A DNA stretch of 64,000 nucleotides from contig NZ_BDCU01000030.1 of the NCBI RefSeq assembly GCF_001618425.1, forward strand, positions 186,001 through 250,000, written 5' to 3'. The notes beneath the pieces are model-generated. The model searched no databases and was not told the origin of the DNA. It saw nothing but the letters and a program-made list of their open reading frames with translations. Below are positions 43,215 to 51,451 of the stretch, in pieces (position 1 is the stretch's first letter; every line of letters starts with the position of its first letter). The translations under genes and the position numbers were made by a program. The DNA comes from Nocardia fusca NBRC 14340 (GTDB lineage Bacteria > Actinomycetota > Actinomycetes > Mycobacteriales > Mycobacteriaceae).

Positions 43215-43991
43215 GTGGATACCGGTGATCTGATAGACCGCAGCAGTTCCATCGCGGAACGGCTCACGACGACCCAGGCGGCGCCCCCGTCGTGGCTGGT
43301 ACTCGCCACAGCCGTGGCGGCGCTGGTGCTGGTGGCCTACGGCCCGCTGTGGCGGATCACCCGCAATGTGGTCACCATCGCGCACGAGGGCGGACACGCG
43401 CTGGTGGCGCTGCTGAGCGGACGCCGGCTCAATGCCATCACCCTGCATTCGGACACATCGGGACTCACCGTGTCCAGCGGAAAGCCCTACGGGCTCGGCA
43501 TGATCCTGACCGCGCTGGCCGGCTACCCGGCCCCTCCCCTGGTGGGACTCGGATTCGCCGCGCTGCTGGGCGCCGGGCGCATCACCCTCATGCTGTGGAC
43601 CGCGATCGCCGCGCTGGCCGTGATGCTCGTGATGATCCGGAACGTGTACGGCGTCGTCTCCGTGGTGAGCACCGGCGCACTGGTTTTCGCGGTGTCGTGG
43701 TTCGGTTCCGATGCGCTGCAGGCCGGATTCGCCTACCTCGCGACCTGGCTGCTGTTGCTGGCCGGCAGCCGCCCGGTACTGGAGCTGCAGCGCACCCGCT
43801 CCCGGATGCGCGACGGCACCACCGACGCCGACCAGCTGGCCCGGCTCACCCGGCTGCCGGGCCTGCTCTGGGTGGTCGTCTTCCTGGCCGTCGCCCTCGG
43901 CGCACTCGTGGCCGGGGCGGGCCTGCTGCTGTCGGCGACCGCGGGGATCTGCCTGCCGGTCCCCAACGGCGCGGACTGCCCGGCGAACTGA
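43215..43991 (+). CDS. M50-family membrane metallopeptidase
   Basis: A 258-residue membrane protein with about six helices. VTIAHEGGHALVALLSGRRL carries the zinc-binding HExxH (H57-H61) inside a membrane helix, as in site-2 proteases, and a later helix (GYPAPPLVGLGF) holds the N/D-P-like region in altered form. It probably cleaves a membrane protein or peptide, but many actinobacterial members are uncharacterised. The GTG start follows AAGGTG by 5 nt. Confidence 0.82.
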   Translation: MDTGDLIDRSSSIAERLTTTQAAPPSWLVLATAVAALVLVAYGPLWRITRNVVTIAHEGGHALVALLSGRRLNAITLHSDTSGLTVSSGKPYGLGMILTALAGYPAPPLVGLGFAALLGAGRITLMLWTAIAALAVMLVMIRNVYGVVSVVSTGALVFAVSWFGSDALQAGFAYLATWLLLLAGSRPVLELQRTRSRMRDGTTDADQLARLTRLPGLLWVVVFLAVALGALVAGAGLLLSATAGICLPVPNGADCPAN

Positions 43992-44008
43992 TCGGCGCCG
44001 GGCCGCGC

Positions 44009-44785
44009 TCAGCCGGCGCTCTCGGCCTCGGCGAGTTCCTTCTTCCAGACCCGGAAGCTCTCCTCGGTCCGGCCTCGGCGCCAGTACCCGGAAATAGAGG
44101 CGAACTCCGCGGAGACACCGCGTTCCTTACGGATATAGGGGCGCAGGTTGTGCATCACGGCCTGCGCCTCCCCGTGAATGAAGACCTGTGCCCGGCCCGG
44201 CAGCCACGGCGCCGCACGGACCGCGCCGATCAGGGGTGCGTTGTCGCCGGCGCGATCGTCGCCGACCTCGTGCGCGGCGCCGCCGCGGTGGACCCAGGTG
44301 ACGTCCACCAGCGCCTTGGTGGTCAGGGTGATCTCGTCGGCCGGGTCGGCGATCTCGATGAACACCTTCGCGGGCGCCCCCTCGGGCAGTGCCTCGACGG
44401 CGGCGGAGATGGCGGGCAGCGCCGCTTCGTCACCGGCGAGCAGATGCCAGTCGGCGTCCGCGCGCGGGGCGTAGGCCCCGCCGGGCCCGAAGAACGTGAC
44501 CCGCTCGCCGGGCTGTACCGCGGCGGCCCACGGGCCCGCGATCCCCTCGTCGCCGTGCACCACGAAGTCGATGGCGATCTCGCGGGCCGCGGTGTCCACC
44601 GAACGGACCGTGTACGTGCGCATCACCTCGCCGTCGGGACGGTCGAACAGCAGTTTCACATACGCGTCGGTGTACTCGCTCGCGTCGAAATCGTCGAATC
44701 CGGGATCACCCAGATACACCCGCACGATATGGGGGCCGAGCCACTCCGTCCGAGCGACGGTCATGGTCGTGCGCTTTCTGGCCAT
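44009..44785 (-). CDS. Siderophore-interacting protein (ferric-siderophore reductase)
   Basis: A 258-residue flavoprotein of the ViuB/SIP family. RTYTVRSVD is the FAD-binding motif, LLAGDEAALPAIS the NAD(P)H-side motif, and the C-terminal SIP domain ends in SGYWRRGRTEESFRVWKKEL. It reduces ferric siderophore in the cytosol to release iron. GGAGG lies 5 nt before the ATG and an IdeR-type iron box is just upstream, so it should be induced by iron starvation. Confidence 0.93.
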   Translation of the reverse strand: MARKRTTMTVARTEWLGPHIVRVYLGDPGFDDFDASEYTDAYVKLLFDRPDGEVMRTYTVRSVDTAAREIAIDFVVHGDEGIAGPWAAAVQPGERVTFFGPGGAYAPRADADWHLLAGDEAALPAISAAVEALPEGAPAKVFIEIADPADEITLTTKALVDVTWVHRGGAAHEVGDDRAGDNAPLIGAVRAAPWLPGRAQVFIHGEAQAVMHNLRPYIRKERGVSAEFASISGYWRRGRTEESFRVWKKELAEAESAG

Positions 44786-44797
44786 CCGGCCTCCTTC

Positions 44798-44816
44798 ATT
44801 AATTAGGCTTACCTAA
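44798..44816. promoter_or_regulatory. IdeR/DtxR-type iron box
   Basis: The right-hand 14 bases, TTAGGCTTACCTAA, differ from the iron-box consensus TTAGGCTAACCTAA at one position; the left-most five bases fit less well. It lies 13-31 bp before the siderophore-interacting protein, over its promoter. Confidence 0.65.
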
Positions 44817-44936
44817 GCGAACGTACCAGCCGGGTCGGGCGGGTTGTGTAGCGTCCGTCTCCTACCGACCGAAATATCCGGCAAGGAACCGATTTTGGGT
44901 TAACCTCACACAAACTTCCGGACGAAGGCACCAATC

Positions 44937-46178
44937 ATGACCGCGGCAACCGTCATCCGCCCGCTGGCGCCCAGCGAACAGATCTTCGCATTCAGCGAGG
45001 TCTTCGTCGGATACTGCGCCCGAATGTCCGGGAGGATCGACCTCAGCGCGCTGGCCACCGCCTTCGAAGTCCTGGTCACGGCCCATCCCATCCTCGGAGC
45101 ACAGCTCGCGCCCACCGAGCCGGTCGGACACACCCTGGTCACCTCCGGCCCGCCCGAAATCGTGCTGACCGTCGCCGACGGCGACCCGGAGCAGCTGCTC
45201 ACCGGCGCCGAACCGGATCAGCGACGAGCCCTGGGCACACTGCACGTGGTGCGATCGGCAGATACCGCGAGCGTCACGCTGCTGGTGCATCACAGCATTG
45301 CCGACGCCACCCATGCCCTGCACCTGCTCGAGCAGCTGTGGCACTGCTATGTGGCCGCCGCGGCCGGACGGGTTCCCACGCTCCCGCCCCCCAGGCAGCC
45401 GATGCCGGTGGAGGACCTGCTCGCCGGCCGGGGAGTCGTGCGCCGGCCCGTCCCGGGCGGTACCGAGCCGCCGCGGGCCGCACCGCCACTGCCCCCGGCG
45501 GATGCGCTGAACGCGAACGAACACCCGTACCCGCCCCTGCGCACCACCCGCTGCCGGCTGAGCCGGGAGCAGACCGGCGCGCTCGTCGCGTACGGGCACC
45601 GGGCGGGGGTGACGATGCACAGCCTGGTGGCGGCCGCCCTGCTACTCACCGAATCCGAAGCCCGGCAGCTGCCGGTCGGCGAACTGCTGTGTTCGTATTC
45701 GGTGGATCTGCGCCGCCGGGTCCGGCCTCCCATCGGCCCGACCGAGGGAACGAATGTGCTGGGCTTCGCCGGTTACCGGCCCGGCCCCGGTACCGAGGCC
45801 ACCCTCCCGGCCCTGGCACGCGGAGTTTTCCACGCTCTGCGCAGCGACCTCACCTCCGGCTACATCCAGCAGACCCCGCTCCAGCTCCCCGACACCCTGG
45901 CCGCGCCCCCCGCCAACCCGTTCGACACGGTGATGACCACGAACTGGGGCCGATTACCCCGGCTGTCGGTGCCCACGCTCCGGATCCACGACTTCCGCAC
46001 CACCATGATCGCCAAACCCGATCCGACCGGACGCCGCCCCCCGCAGGCCGGAGGCGGTACCAGCATCATCACCACCTACGACGACCGTCTCAGCGTCGAG
46101 ATCCACCATCCACCCGAGTTCACTCCGGTGCAGACACCCCGGATCGAACGGCTGGAGAATCTGCTCACCCGCCTCTGA
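44937..46178 (+). CDS. PapA-like acyltransferase (condensation fold)
   Basis: A 413-residue acyltransferase of the polyketide-associated protein (PapA5) type. The catalytic HHxxxD is HHSIAD (118-123); the C-terminal half has NPFDTVMTTNWGRLP and a floor-loop-like SIITTYDDRLSVEIHHP. Such enzymes esterify alcohols with acyl groups taken from CoA or a carrier protein. GAAGG lies 8 nt before the ATG. It is divergent from the siderophore-interacting gene; a GGTTAACC core (44898-44905) in its leader is a very weak iron-box candidate, so an iron or siderophore link is only a suggestion. Confidence 0.85.
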   Translation: MTAATVIRPLAPSEQIFAFSEVFVGYCARMSGRIDLSALATAFEVLVTAHPILGAQLAPTEPVGHTLVTSGPPEIVLTVADGDPEQLLTGAEPDQRRALGTLHVVRSADTASVTLLVHHSIADATHALHLLEQLWHCYVAAAAGRVPTLPPPRQPMPVEDLLAGRGVVRRPVPGGTEPPRAAPPLPPADALNANEHPYPPLRTTRCRLSREQTGALVAYGHRAGVTMHSLVAAALLLTESEARQLPVGELLCSYSVDLRRRVRPPIGPTEGTNVLGFAGYRPGPGTEATLPALARGVFHALRSDLTSGYIQQTPLQLPDTLAAPPANPFDTVMTTNWGRLPRLSVPTLRIHDFRTTMIAKPDPTGRRPPQAGGGTSIITTYDDRLSVEIHHPPEFTPVQTPRIERLENLLTRL

Positions 46179-46196
46179 CCCCGCCGCAGCGGCGGT

Positions 46197-47576
46197 TCAG
46201 ACTCCCTGGAGCGAGGCCAGCTCGAGCACCGTGATATCCGACGGCGCCGCCACCCGCACCGGCGGACCCCAGGCACCGGCGCCGCGGGTCACATACAGCG
46301 CGGTCGCCCCGTACAGCTCCAGCCCCGCCACGGTCGGGTTGGGCAGGCGCGCGATCAGATTGCCCGGCCACAGCTGTCCCCCGTGGGTGTGCCCCGACAA
46401 TTGCAGGTCGACCCCGTAGGCCACCGATTCGTGGACCACGATCGGCTGATGGGCCAGCAGCACACAGGCCCGATCGGTGTCCCGGCCGTCGAGAGCCGCC
46501 GCGAAATCGGGTCCGCGGCCGATGGCGGTCCCCCTCGGATCGTCGACCCCGGCGAGATCGAAGTCCGGCAGCGACACCCGATCGTTGAGCAGCACCTTCA
46601 TCCCCAGTTCACCGGCCCGGGCAAGCCACGCGTCGGCGTCGGCGAAGTATTCGTGGTTGCCCGGTACGTAATAAACACCCAGGGGCGCGGTGAGACCGGC
46701 CAGCGGGTCGGTTTCGGCTCGCAGATCGTCCACTGTGCCATCGGCGAGATCGCCGACGACCGCGATGAGGTCGGGACGGGTGTCGTTCACCGTGCGCACC
46801 ACCCCTTCGCAGAACGCGCGGCCCAGCGCCGGGCCCAGATGCAGATCGCTGACCAGGGCGATCCGCAGTCCGTGCGCCTGTGCGGGCAGTTTCGCCAGCG
46901 GTACGGTGACCCGCCGCACCACCGGCCCGTTCAGGACCCCGTAGGTACCGGTCCCCACGATCGCGCCGGCCGCGATCACGGTGGCCCCGGCAGCCAGCCG
47001 GGAAACCAGCAGTCGTCGCGACAGGAGGCGCGATACCGGTGGCGGCGGCGCCACGCCGGATACCGCGGCGCCGGGGTCCGTCCCGGTAGGAGCCGCCGGG
47101 CCGGGGCGGCCGGGCCGGGGGGTGCTCGTACCGGGCGATTCTCCCACCGCGGCGCCGACAGGTTGCGGCGTCACGCTCGATTCGACGGCTCCGGGCGCCG
47201 TGTCCGCCGCGGTGGAGGTTTCGCCCCCACCTGCCGGTGCGGCGGTGCCGGCGTCGCGCCGGACCAGGCCCCGCAGCAGCAGCGGCCGGACGACCTCCCC
47301 GGCCAGTACGCCGAGCAACAGGTAGAGGAACAGCGCCGCCCACAGGAATCCGGGCCAGGTCAGCCAGCGCCAGTCGGCCCGGTCCACCTCCACGAACATC
47401 ACGACGAAGGCGCCACACATCGTGATCGCGCCGGCCCCGAGGACGATACCGCCGGGTATCCGCCAGCGAGATCCGTCCCGCGTGGTGTCGCGAACGAGCC
47501 GCCGCCACAGGTACCAGTGCAGGCCAGCGATCAACCACGCCACGGCCAGTCCTGTGAGCACGGAAACTACTACCAC
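46197..47576 (-). CDS. Membrane-anchored metallophosphoesterase
   Basis: A 459-residue protein. About three membrane helices lie in the first ~100 residues and one more near residue 215-240, separated by an Ala/Pro/Gly-rich linker; the catalytic domain (~255-455) has all calcineurin-like motifs: VSDLHLG, GDLADG, GNHEY, LLAHQP and SGHTHGGQLW. It probably hydrolyses a phosphoester at the membrane, as in YkuE/YaeI-type enzymes. The GTG at 47576 follows GGGAGAGG; the frame extends upstream without homology. Confidence 0.88.
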   Translation of the reverse strand: MVVVSVLTGLAVAWLIAGLHWYLWRRLVRDTTRDGSRWRIPGGIVLGAGAITMCGAFVVMFVEVDRADWRWLTWPGFLWAALFLYLLLGVLAGEVVRPLLLRGLVRRDAGTAAPAGGGETSTAADTAPGAVESSVTPQPVGAAVGESPGTSTPRPGRPGPAAPTGTDPGAAVSGVAPPPPVSRLLSRRLLVSRLAAGATVIAAGAIVGTGTYGVLNGPVVRRVTVPLAKLPAQAHGLRIALVSDLHLGPALGRAFCEGVVRTVNDTRPDLIAVVGDLADGTVDDLRAETDPLAGLTAPLGVYYVPGNHEYFADADAWLARAGELGMKVLLNDRVSLPDFDLAGVDDPRGTAIGRGPDFAAALDGRDTDRACVLLAHQPIVVHESVAYGVDLQLSGHTHGGQLWPGNLIARLPNPTVAGLELYGATALYVTRGAGAWGPPVRVAAPSDITVLELASLQGV

Positions 47577-47798
47577 GGAGGATGCCTCTCCCGACCGATT
47601 GATTGTGCGGCTGATGAATCTACCCCGCGCCGTCCGGCCCACCGTGGCCCCCGCACCCGTTACCCCGCCCGGCGGCGGCACGCACACCCGCGTGACCCAT
47701 CCGGCAACCATGGATAACTCCATGTCGCCGTGATCATCGGGTAATTCAGCATCCCACCGGCATTCGCGCCGCGACGCGGACACCGCCCGCGGCCGCCG

Positions 47799-49976
47799 TC
47801 ATACCGACCCGGTGACCCCCAGCCCGCCGAGACCGGACGGTGGGAGTTCCCCGTCCTGTCGTCCGGCGAGCAGCCATTTCAAGATTTTTCCCGTTTCCCC
47901 GCGCGGCAGCGCCGACAGGAAGGTCACGTCCCGGGGCACCGAGAACCGGCTCAGCCGATGCCGGATATAGGTGCGCACCATATCCGAATCGAGTCCGGCC
48001 CCTTCGTGTTTCACCACGAACGCGGCGAGCCGCTGGCCGAATTCGGGGTCCGGGACGCCCACCACGGCGACTTCGCTGACCTGGGGCAGATGCGCCAGTG
48101 CCTCCTCCACCGGCCGCGGGAAGACGTTCTCACCCCCGGAGATGATCATCTCGTCATCCCGGCCGGCGATGAACAACCGGCCGTTGACATCGAAGTATCC
48201 GAGGTCACCGGTGTCGAGCATGCCGTGCGCCTCGTCGGGCGGCGCGGAATTGACGTAGCCGTCGAACAGCATGTGGTTGCCGACGAAGATATGCCCGGTG
48301 GCGCCGATCGGCACCGGTTTGTGGTCGGGTCCGAGCACCGATACGCGGGTACCCAGCGGCGGCCGCCCGGCGGTGGTGGGCGCGAAGCGCAGATCGGTGG
48401 GAGTCGCGATGGTCGCCCAGGAGACCTCGGTGGATCCGTAGACGTTGTAGAGGATATCGCCGTAGGTGTCCATGAACCGCAGCACCGTGGCCCCGGCCAG
48501 CGGCGCCCCGCAACTGATCACCTGGCGCAGGCTGGAGGTGTCGTAGCGCGCCCGTACCGCCGGGGGCAGATCGAGGATCCGATTCACCATGGTGGGCACC
48601 ACGATCACGGTGGTCACCCGGTGTTCGGCGACCGCGCGCAGGCAGTCCTCGGCATCGAAACGTTCCGGCAGCACCACCGTGCACCGCAGCGCGGTACTGA
48701 GCTGTAACCCGGCCAGCCCCCAGGTGTGGAACAGCGGTGCCGGGATGAGCATCGTCGATTCCATCTCCAGCGGGATCCGCGACAGCAGCGCGGCGATGGT
48801 GCCGAATCCCTTGGGATGCGGCCGACGCGCGCACTTCGGTATTCCGCTGGTACCCGAGGTGAGCACGATCAACCGGCCGGGATGGGCGGGCCGACGGAAC
48901 TCCGTCTCCCCCCTCTCGATCAGATCCTCGAGGGTGTACCGGCCGGGGAACGGCGGCCGCAGGTCGGTATTGAACCGGGGCAGGTCGTCGTGCAGATACT
49001 GGACCAGTTGTTCGAGGTCGCCGTCGACGAACAGGGCCGAGAGCCGGTGCCGCTGCACGATCTGTTCGATGGTGCGCGCGGACAGGCCGGCATTGAGCAG
49101 GGCGACGTCCACCCCGAGTTTGCCGGCGGCCACCATGGTTTCGACCATGCCTGCGTGATTGCGGGACAACAGTCCGATCGCGTCACCCGCGCCGAGTCCC
49201 ACGGCCGCCATCGCACCGGCCAGTGCGGTGCTGCGCCGGTCCATCTCGGCGAAGGTGCGGGACCCTCGATCGTCGACCACGGCGAGCCGGGCCGGAGCGT
49301 AGGCAGCACCGGCCGCATAACCCCCCGCCAGGTTGAAACCCCATTTGTTCAGTGACAGCAGCTGTTTCATCACCGCATTGGGCCGGGTGCGCACCACACC
49401 GCTGACGGTGACCTGACGCAGCACCTCGAGCTGGCGGCGGACCAGCGAGCCTTCCCCGTTGACCACCGTGGACGTCCGCGCGCCGCGCAGGATATCGGCG
49501 ATCCGGCGCAGGCCTTCGGCGGTCCAGTCCTGGATCGCCGAATTCGACAGCTCGGTGAGGTGCCGGTGCACCCGCCCCGGCGCGAAGAAGGTGATGGATA
49601 CGGTGCTGCGGTCGCCTTCTCCGTACATCCGCAACGCCGCGAAACTACCGATCTCCGGCGCGTGCAGTTCCAGGCTCTCGTACCAGCGGGAGGTGACCAC
49701 GCGCACGCGCAGCACCCGGATACCGGCCTCCGGCGTGCCGAGCCGGAATTCGAACACCGGCTCGGCGCCGGGCAGGTCCAGCCTGGAGCAGGCGCCGATA
49801 CCGGTGAACACCCGCGGATAGGTCTGCGGGTCGAGGAGCAGCTCCCAGAAAGCGGCACGCGCTGCGGGGATCTCCGCGACCATATCGATGACGTCGGTAA
49901 CCAACTCCCGCAACTTCTCGTCGGCCCGCAACGAACAACTGGGTCGGCGGGGTAACCCATCTGTAATGTCCCTCAC
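47799..49976 (-). CDS. SRPBCC-acyl-CoA synthetase fusion
   Basis: A 725-residue fusion. Residues ~20-170 look like an SRPBCC/polyketide-cyclase domain (ARAAFWELLLDPQTYPRVFT, later AIQDWTAEGLRRIADIL); ~220-720 are a full class I adenylate-forming enzyme: LTSGTSGIPK (P-loop), YGSTEVSW, DTGDLGYFDVNGR, DEMIISGGENVFP and the C-terminal PRGETGKILK with the catalytic Lys. It should activate a fatty or aromatic acid to acyl-CoA, with the N-terminal pocket perhaps binding the acid. The GTG start has no ribosome binding site and is uncertain. Confidence 0.82.
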   Translation of the reverse strand: MRDITDGLPRRPSCSLRADEKLRELVTDVIDMVAEIPAARAAFWELLLDPQTYPRVFTGIGACSRLDLPGAEPVFEFRLGTPEAGIRVLRVRVVTSRWYESLELHAPEIGSFAALRMYGEGDRSTVSITFFAPGRVHRHLTELSNSAIQDWTAEGLRRIADILRGARTSTVVNGEGSLVRRQLEVLRQVTVSGVVRTRPNAVMKQLLSLNKWGFNLAGGYAAGAAYAPARLAVVDDRGSRTFAEMDRRSTALAGAMAAVGLGAGDAIGLLSRNHAGMVETMVAAGKLGVDVALLNAGLSARTIEQIVQRHRLSALFVDGDLEQLVQYLHDDLPRFNTDLRPPFPGRYTLEDLIERGETEFRRPAHPGRLIVLTSGTSGIPKCARRPHPKGFGTIAALLSRIPLEMESTMLIPAPLFHTWGLAGLQLSTALRCTVVLPERFDAEDCLRAVAEHRVTTVIVVPTMVNRILDLPPAVRARYDTSSLRQVISCGAPLAGATVLRFMDTYGDILYNVYGSTEVSWATIATPTDLRFAPTTAGRPPLGTRVSVLGPDHKPVPIGATGHIFVGNHMLFDGYVNSAPPDEAHGMLDTGDLGYFDVNGRLFIAGRDDEMIISGGENVFPRPVEEALAHLPQVSEVAVVGVPDPEFGQRLAAFVVKHEGAGLDSDMVRTYIRHRLSRFSVPRDVTFLSALPRGETGKILKWLLAGRQDGELPPSGLGGLGVTGSV

Positions 49977-50020
49977 AATAGCTCGGCGCCGAAGTTGTTA
50001 CCAGCGAGTAGCAACGGTCT

Positions 50021-50032
50021 GTGACAGGTCAC
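50021..50032. promoter_or_regulatory. Palindrome upstream of the acyl-CoA ligase fusion
   Basis: GTGAC-AG-GTCAC, 45-56 bp before the GTG at 49976 in the divergent spacer; similar to the TGTGACCGGTCACA site at 41156-41169. Confidence 0.45.
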
Positions 50033-50207
50033 GAAGCCGTTTGCCCGGCGTTCACCACAGGTGCCGAAACCGCCGTTGGAGCTTGTCCAAGCCCGCCGAC
50101 CGGCCCGGTGTGAGAACTCCCAGCGCGAGCTCACTTCGCCCGTACAGCTGTTGAGCGCGAACTACATTCGGCCGCATACCACTCGTTCTGCGATCCGGAG
50201 GACCACG

Positions 50208-50426
50208 ATGCACCAGACCCGACGCCGGGTGGCCATCACCCAAATCGACGAGATCCTCGACTATTTCGGCAAATGCGCGTCCTGCGGATATCCGGCCCGC
50301 GCCGAATCCACCCGGCGCGTATTCGACAACGGCGAGATCGAAACCCTCGTCATCGCCAGTTGCTCGCTACCCTGCGGCTGGTCCGATCGGGTGTCGCCCA
50401 CGCGGATGACCGGCCCGGCCGCCTGA
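50208..50426 (+). CDS. Small Cys-rich (zinc-ribbon-like) protein
   Basis: A 72-residue protein with CASC (23-26) and CSLPC (52-56), four Cys arranged as two knuckles that could bind one zinc. The rest is charged (TRRRVAITQIDEILDYFGK). The ATG follows GGAGG by 6 nt, which supports real translation despite the size. No family is recognised. It is divergent from the acyl-CoA ligase fusion and 46 bp upstream of the luciferase-like gene. Confidence 0.7.
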   Translation: MHQTRRRVAITQIDEILDYFGKCASCGYPARAESTRRVFDNGEIETLVIASCSLPCGWSDRVSPTRMTGPAA

Positions 50427-50472
50427 TCCGGCGGTAAGCCGCCCGCGGCCGCCGCCGGACCGGTGCGGCACG

Positions 50473-51402
50473 ATGAGGTCTATGGAACTGCGAATCTTCA
50501 CCGAACCACAGCAGGGCGCCGACTACCCGACCCTGCTGAGCGTGGCCCGCACCGCCGAGGACCTCGGCTTCGGGGCATTCTTCCGTTCCGACCACTATCT
50601 GCACATGGGCTCGGTCGACGGCCTGCCCGGCCCCACCGATGCCTGGATCACGCTGGCCGGCCTGGCCCGGGAAACCAGCCGGATCCGCCTCGGCACCCTG
50701 GTCACGGCCGCCACCTTCCGGCTGCCGGGTCCGCTGGCCATCCAGGTGGCCCAGGTCGATCAGATGTCGGGCGGCCGGGTGGAACTCGGACTCGGCACCG
50801 GTTGGTTCGCCGACGAGCACACCGCGTACGGGATACCGTTCCCGGACGACAAATTCGGCCGCTTCGAAGAACAGCTGGCCGTGATCACCGGGCTCTGGGA
50901 GACCCGGCTCGGTGACACCTTCGATTTCACCGGCAAGTACTACGAGCTCGTGAAGTCCCCCGCTCTGCCGAAGCCGGTGCAGCAGCCGGTTCCGGTGATC
51001 GTCGGCGGGCAGGGGCCGAAACGTACCCCGCGACTCGCCGCGCGGTACGCGACCGAGTTCAATGCCCCGTTCGTCTCGGCGGACGACAGCGCCGCCCAGT
51101 TCGACCGGGTGCGCGCCGCGGTCGCCGCGGGGGGCCGGGCGGCCGACAGCATGGTGTACTCCAATGCGCTGGTGGCCTGCGTGGGATCCGGCGAGGCGGA
51201 GATCGCGCGCCGCGCCGACGCGATCGGCCGCGAGGTCGACGAACTCCGGGCCAACGGACTGGCCGGATCCCCCGCGGAAGTGGTCGACAAGATCGGGCGT
51301 TACCGCGAGATCGGCACCCAGCGGATCTACCTGCAGATCCTGGACCTCACCGACCTCGACCATCTCGCGCTCATCGCCGACGAGGTCGCGACACAGCTGT
51401 GA
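50473..51402 (+). CDS. F420-dependent luciferase-like oxidoreductase
   Basis: A 309-residue luciferase-like TIM-barrel enzyme. AFFRSDHYLHMG, RIRLGTLVTAATFRLPGPLA and GRVELGLGTGWFADEHTAYG are the family's cofactor-binding strands, and VPVIVGGQGPKRTPRLAARY is the second half. Actinobacterial members of this form (Rv0953c-like) use F420 to oxidise or reduce varied substrates. An ATG at 50482 is an alternative start that fits the homology equally well. Confidence 0.9.
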   Translation: MRSMELRIFTEPQQGADYPTLLSVARTAEDLGFGAFFRSDHYLHMGSVDGLPGPTDAWITLAGLARETSRIRLGTLVTAATFRLPGPLAIQVAQVDQMSGGRVELGLGTGWFADEHTAYGIPFPDDKFGRFEEQLAVITGLWETRLGDTFDFTGKYYELVKSPALPKPVQQPVPVIVGGQGPKRTPRLAARYATEFNAPFVSADDSAAQFDRVRAAVAAGGRAADSMVYSNALVACVGSGEAEIARRADAIGREVDELRANGLAGSPAEVVDKIGRYREIGTQRIYLQILDLTDLDHLALIADEVATQL

Positions 51403-51451
51403 CCGGCGAGGGGCGGACGGGGCCGCGGGTTCCGTCCGCCCGGCCGCCGGA

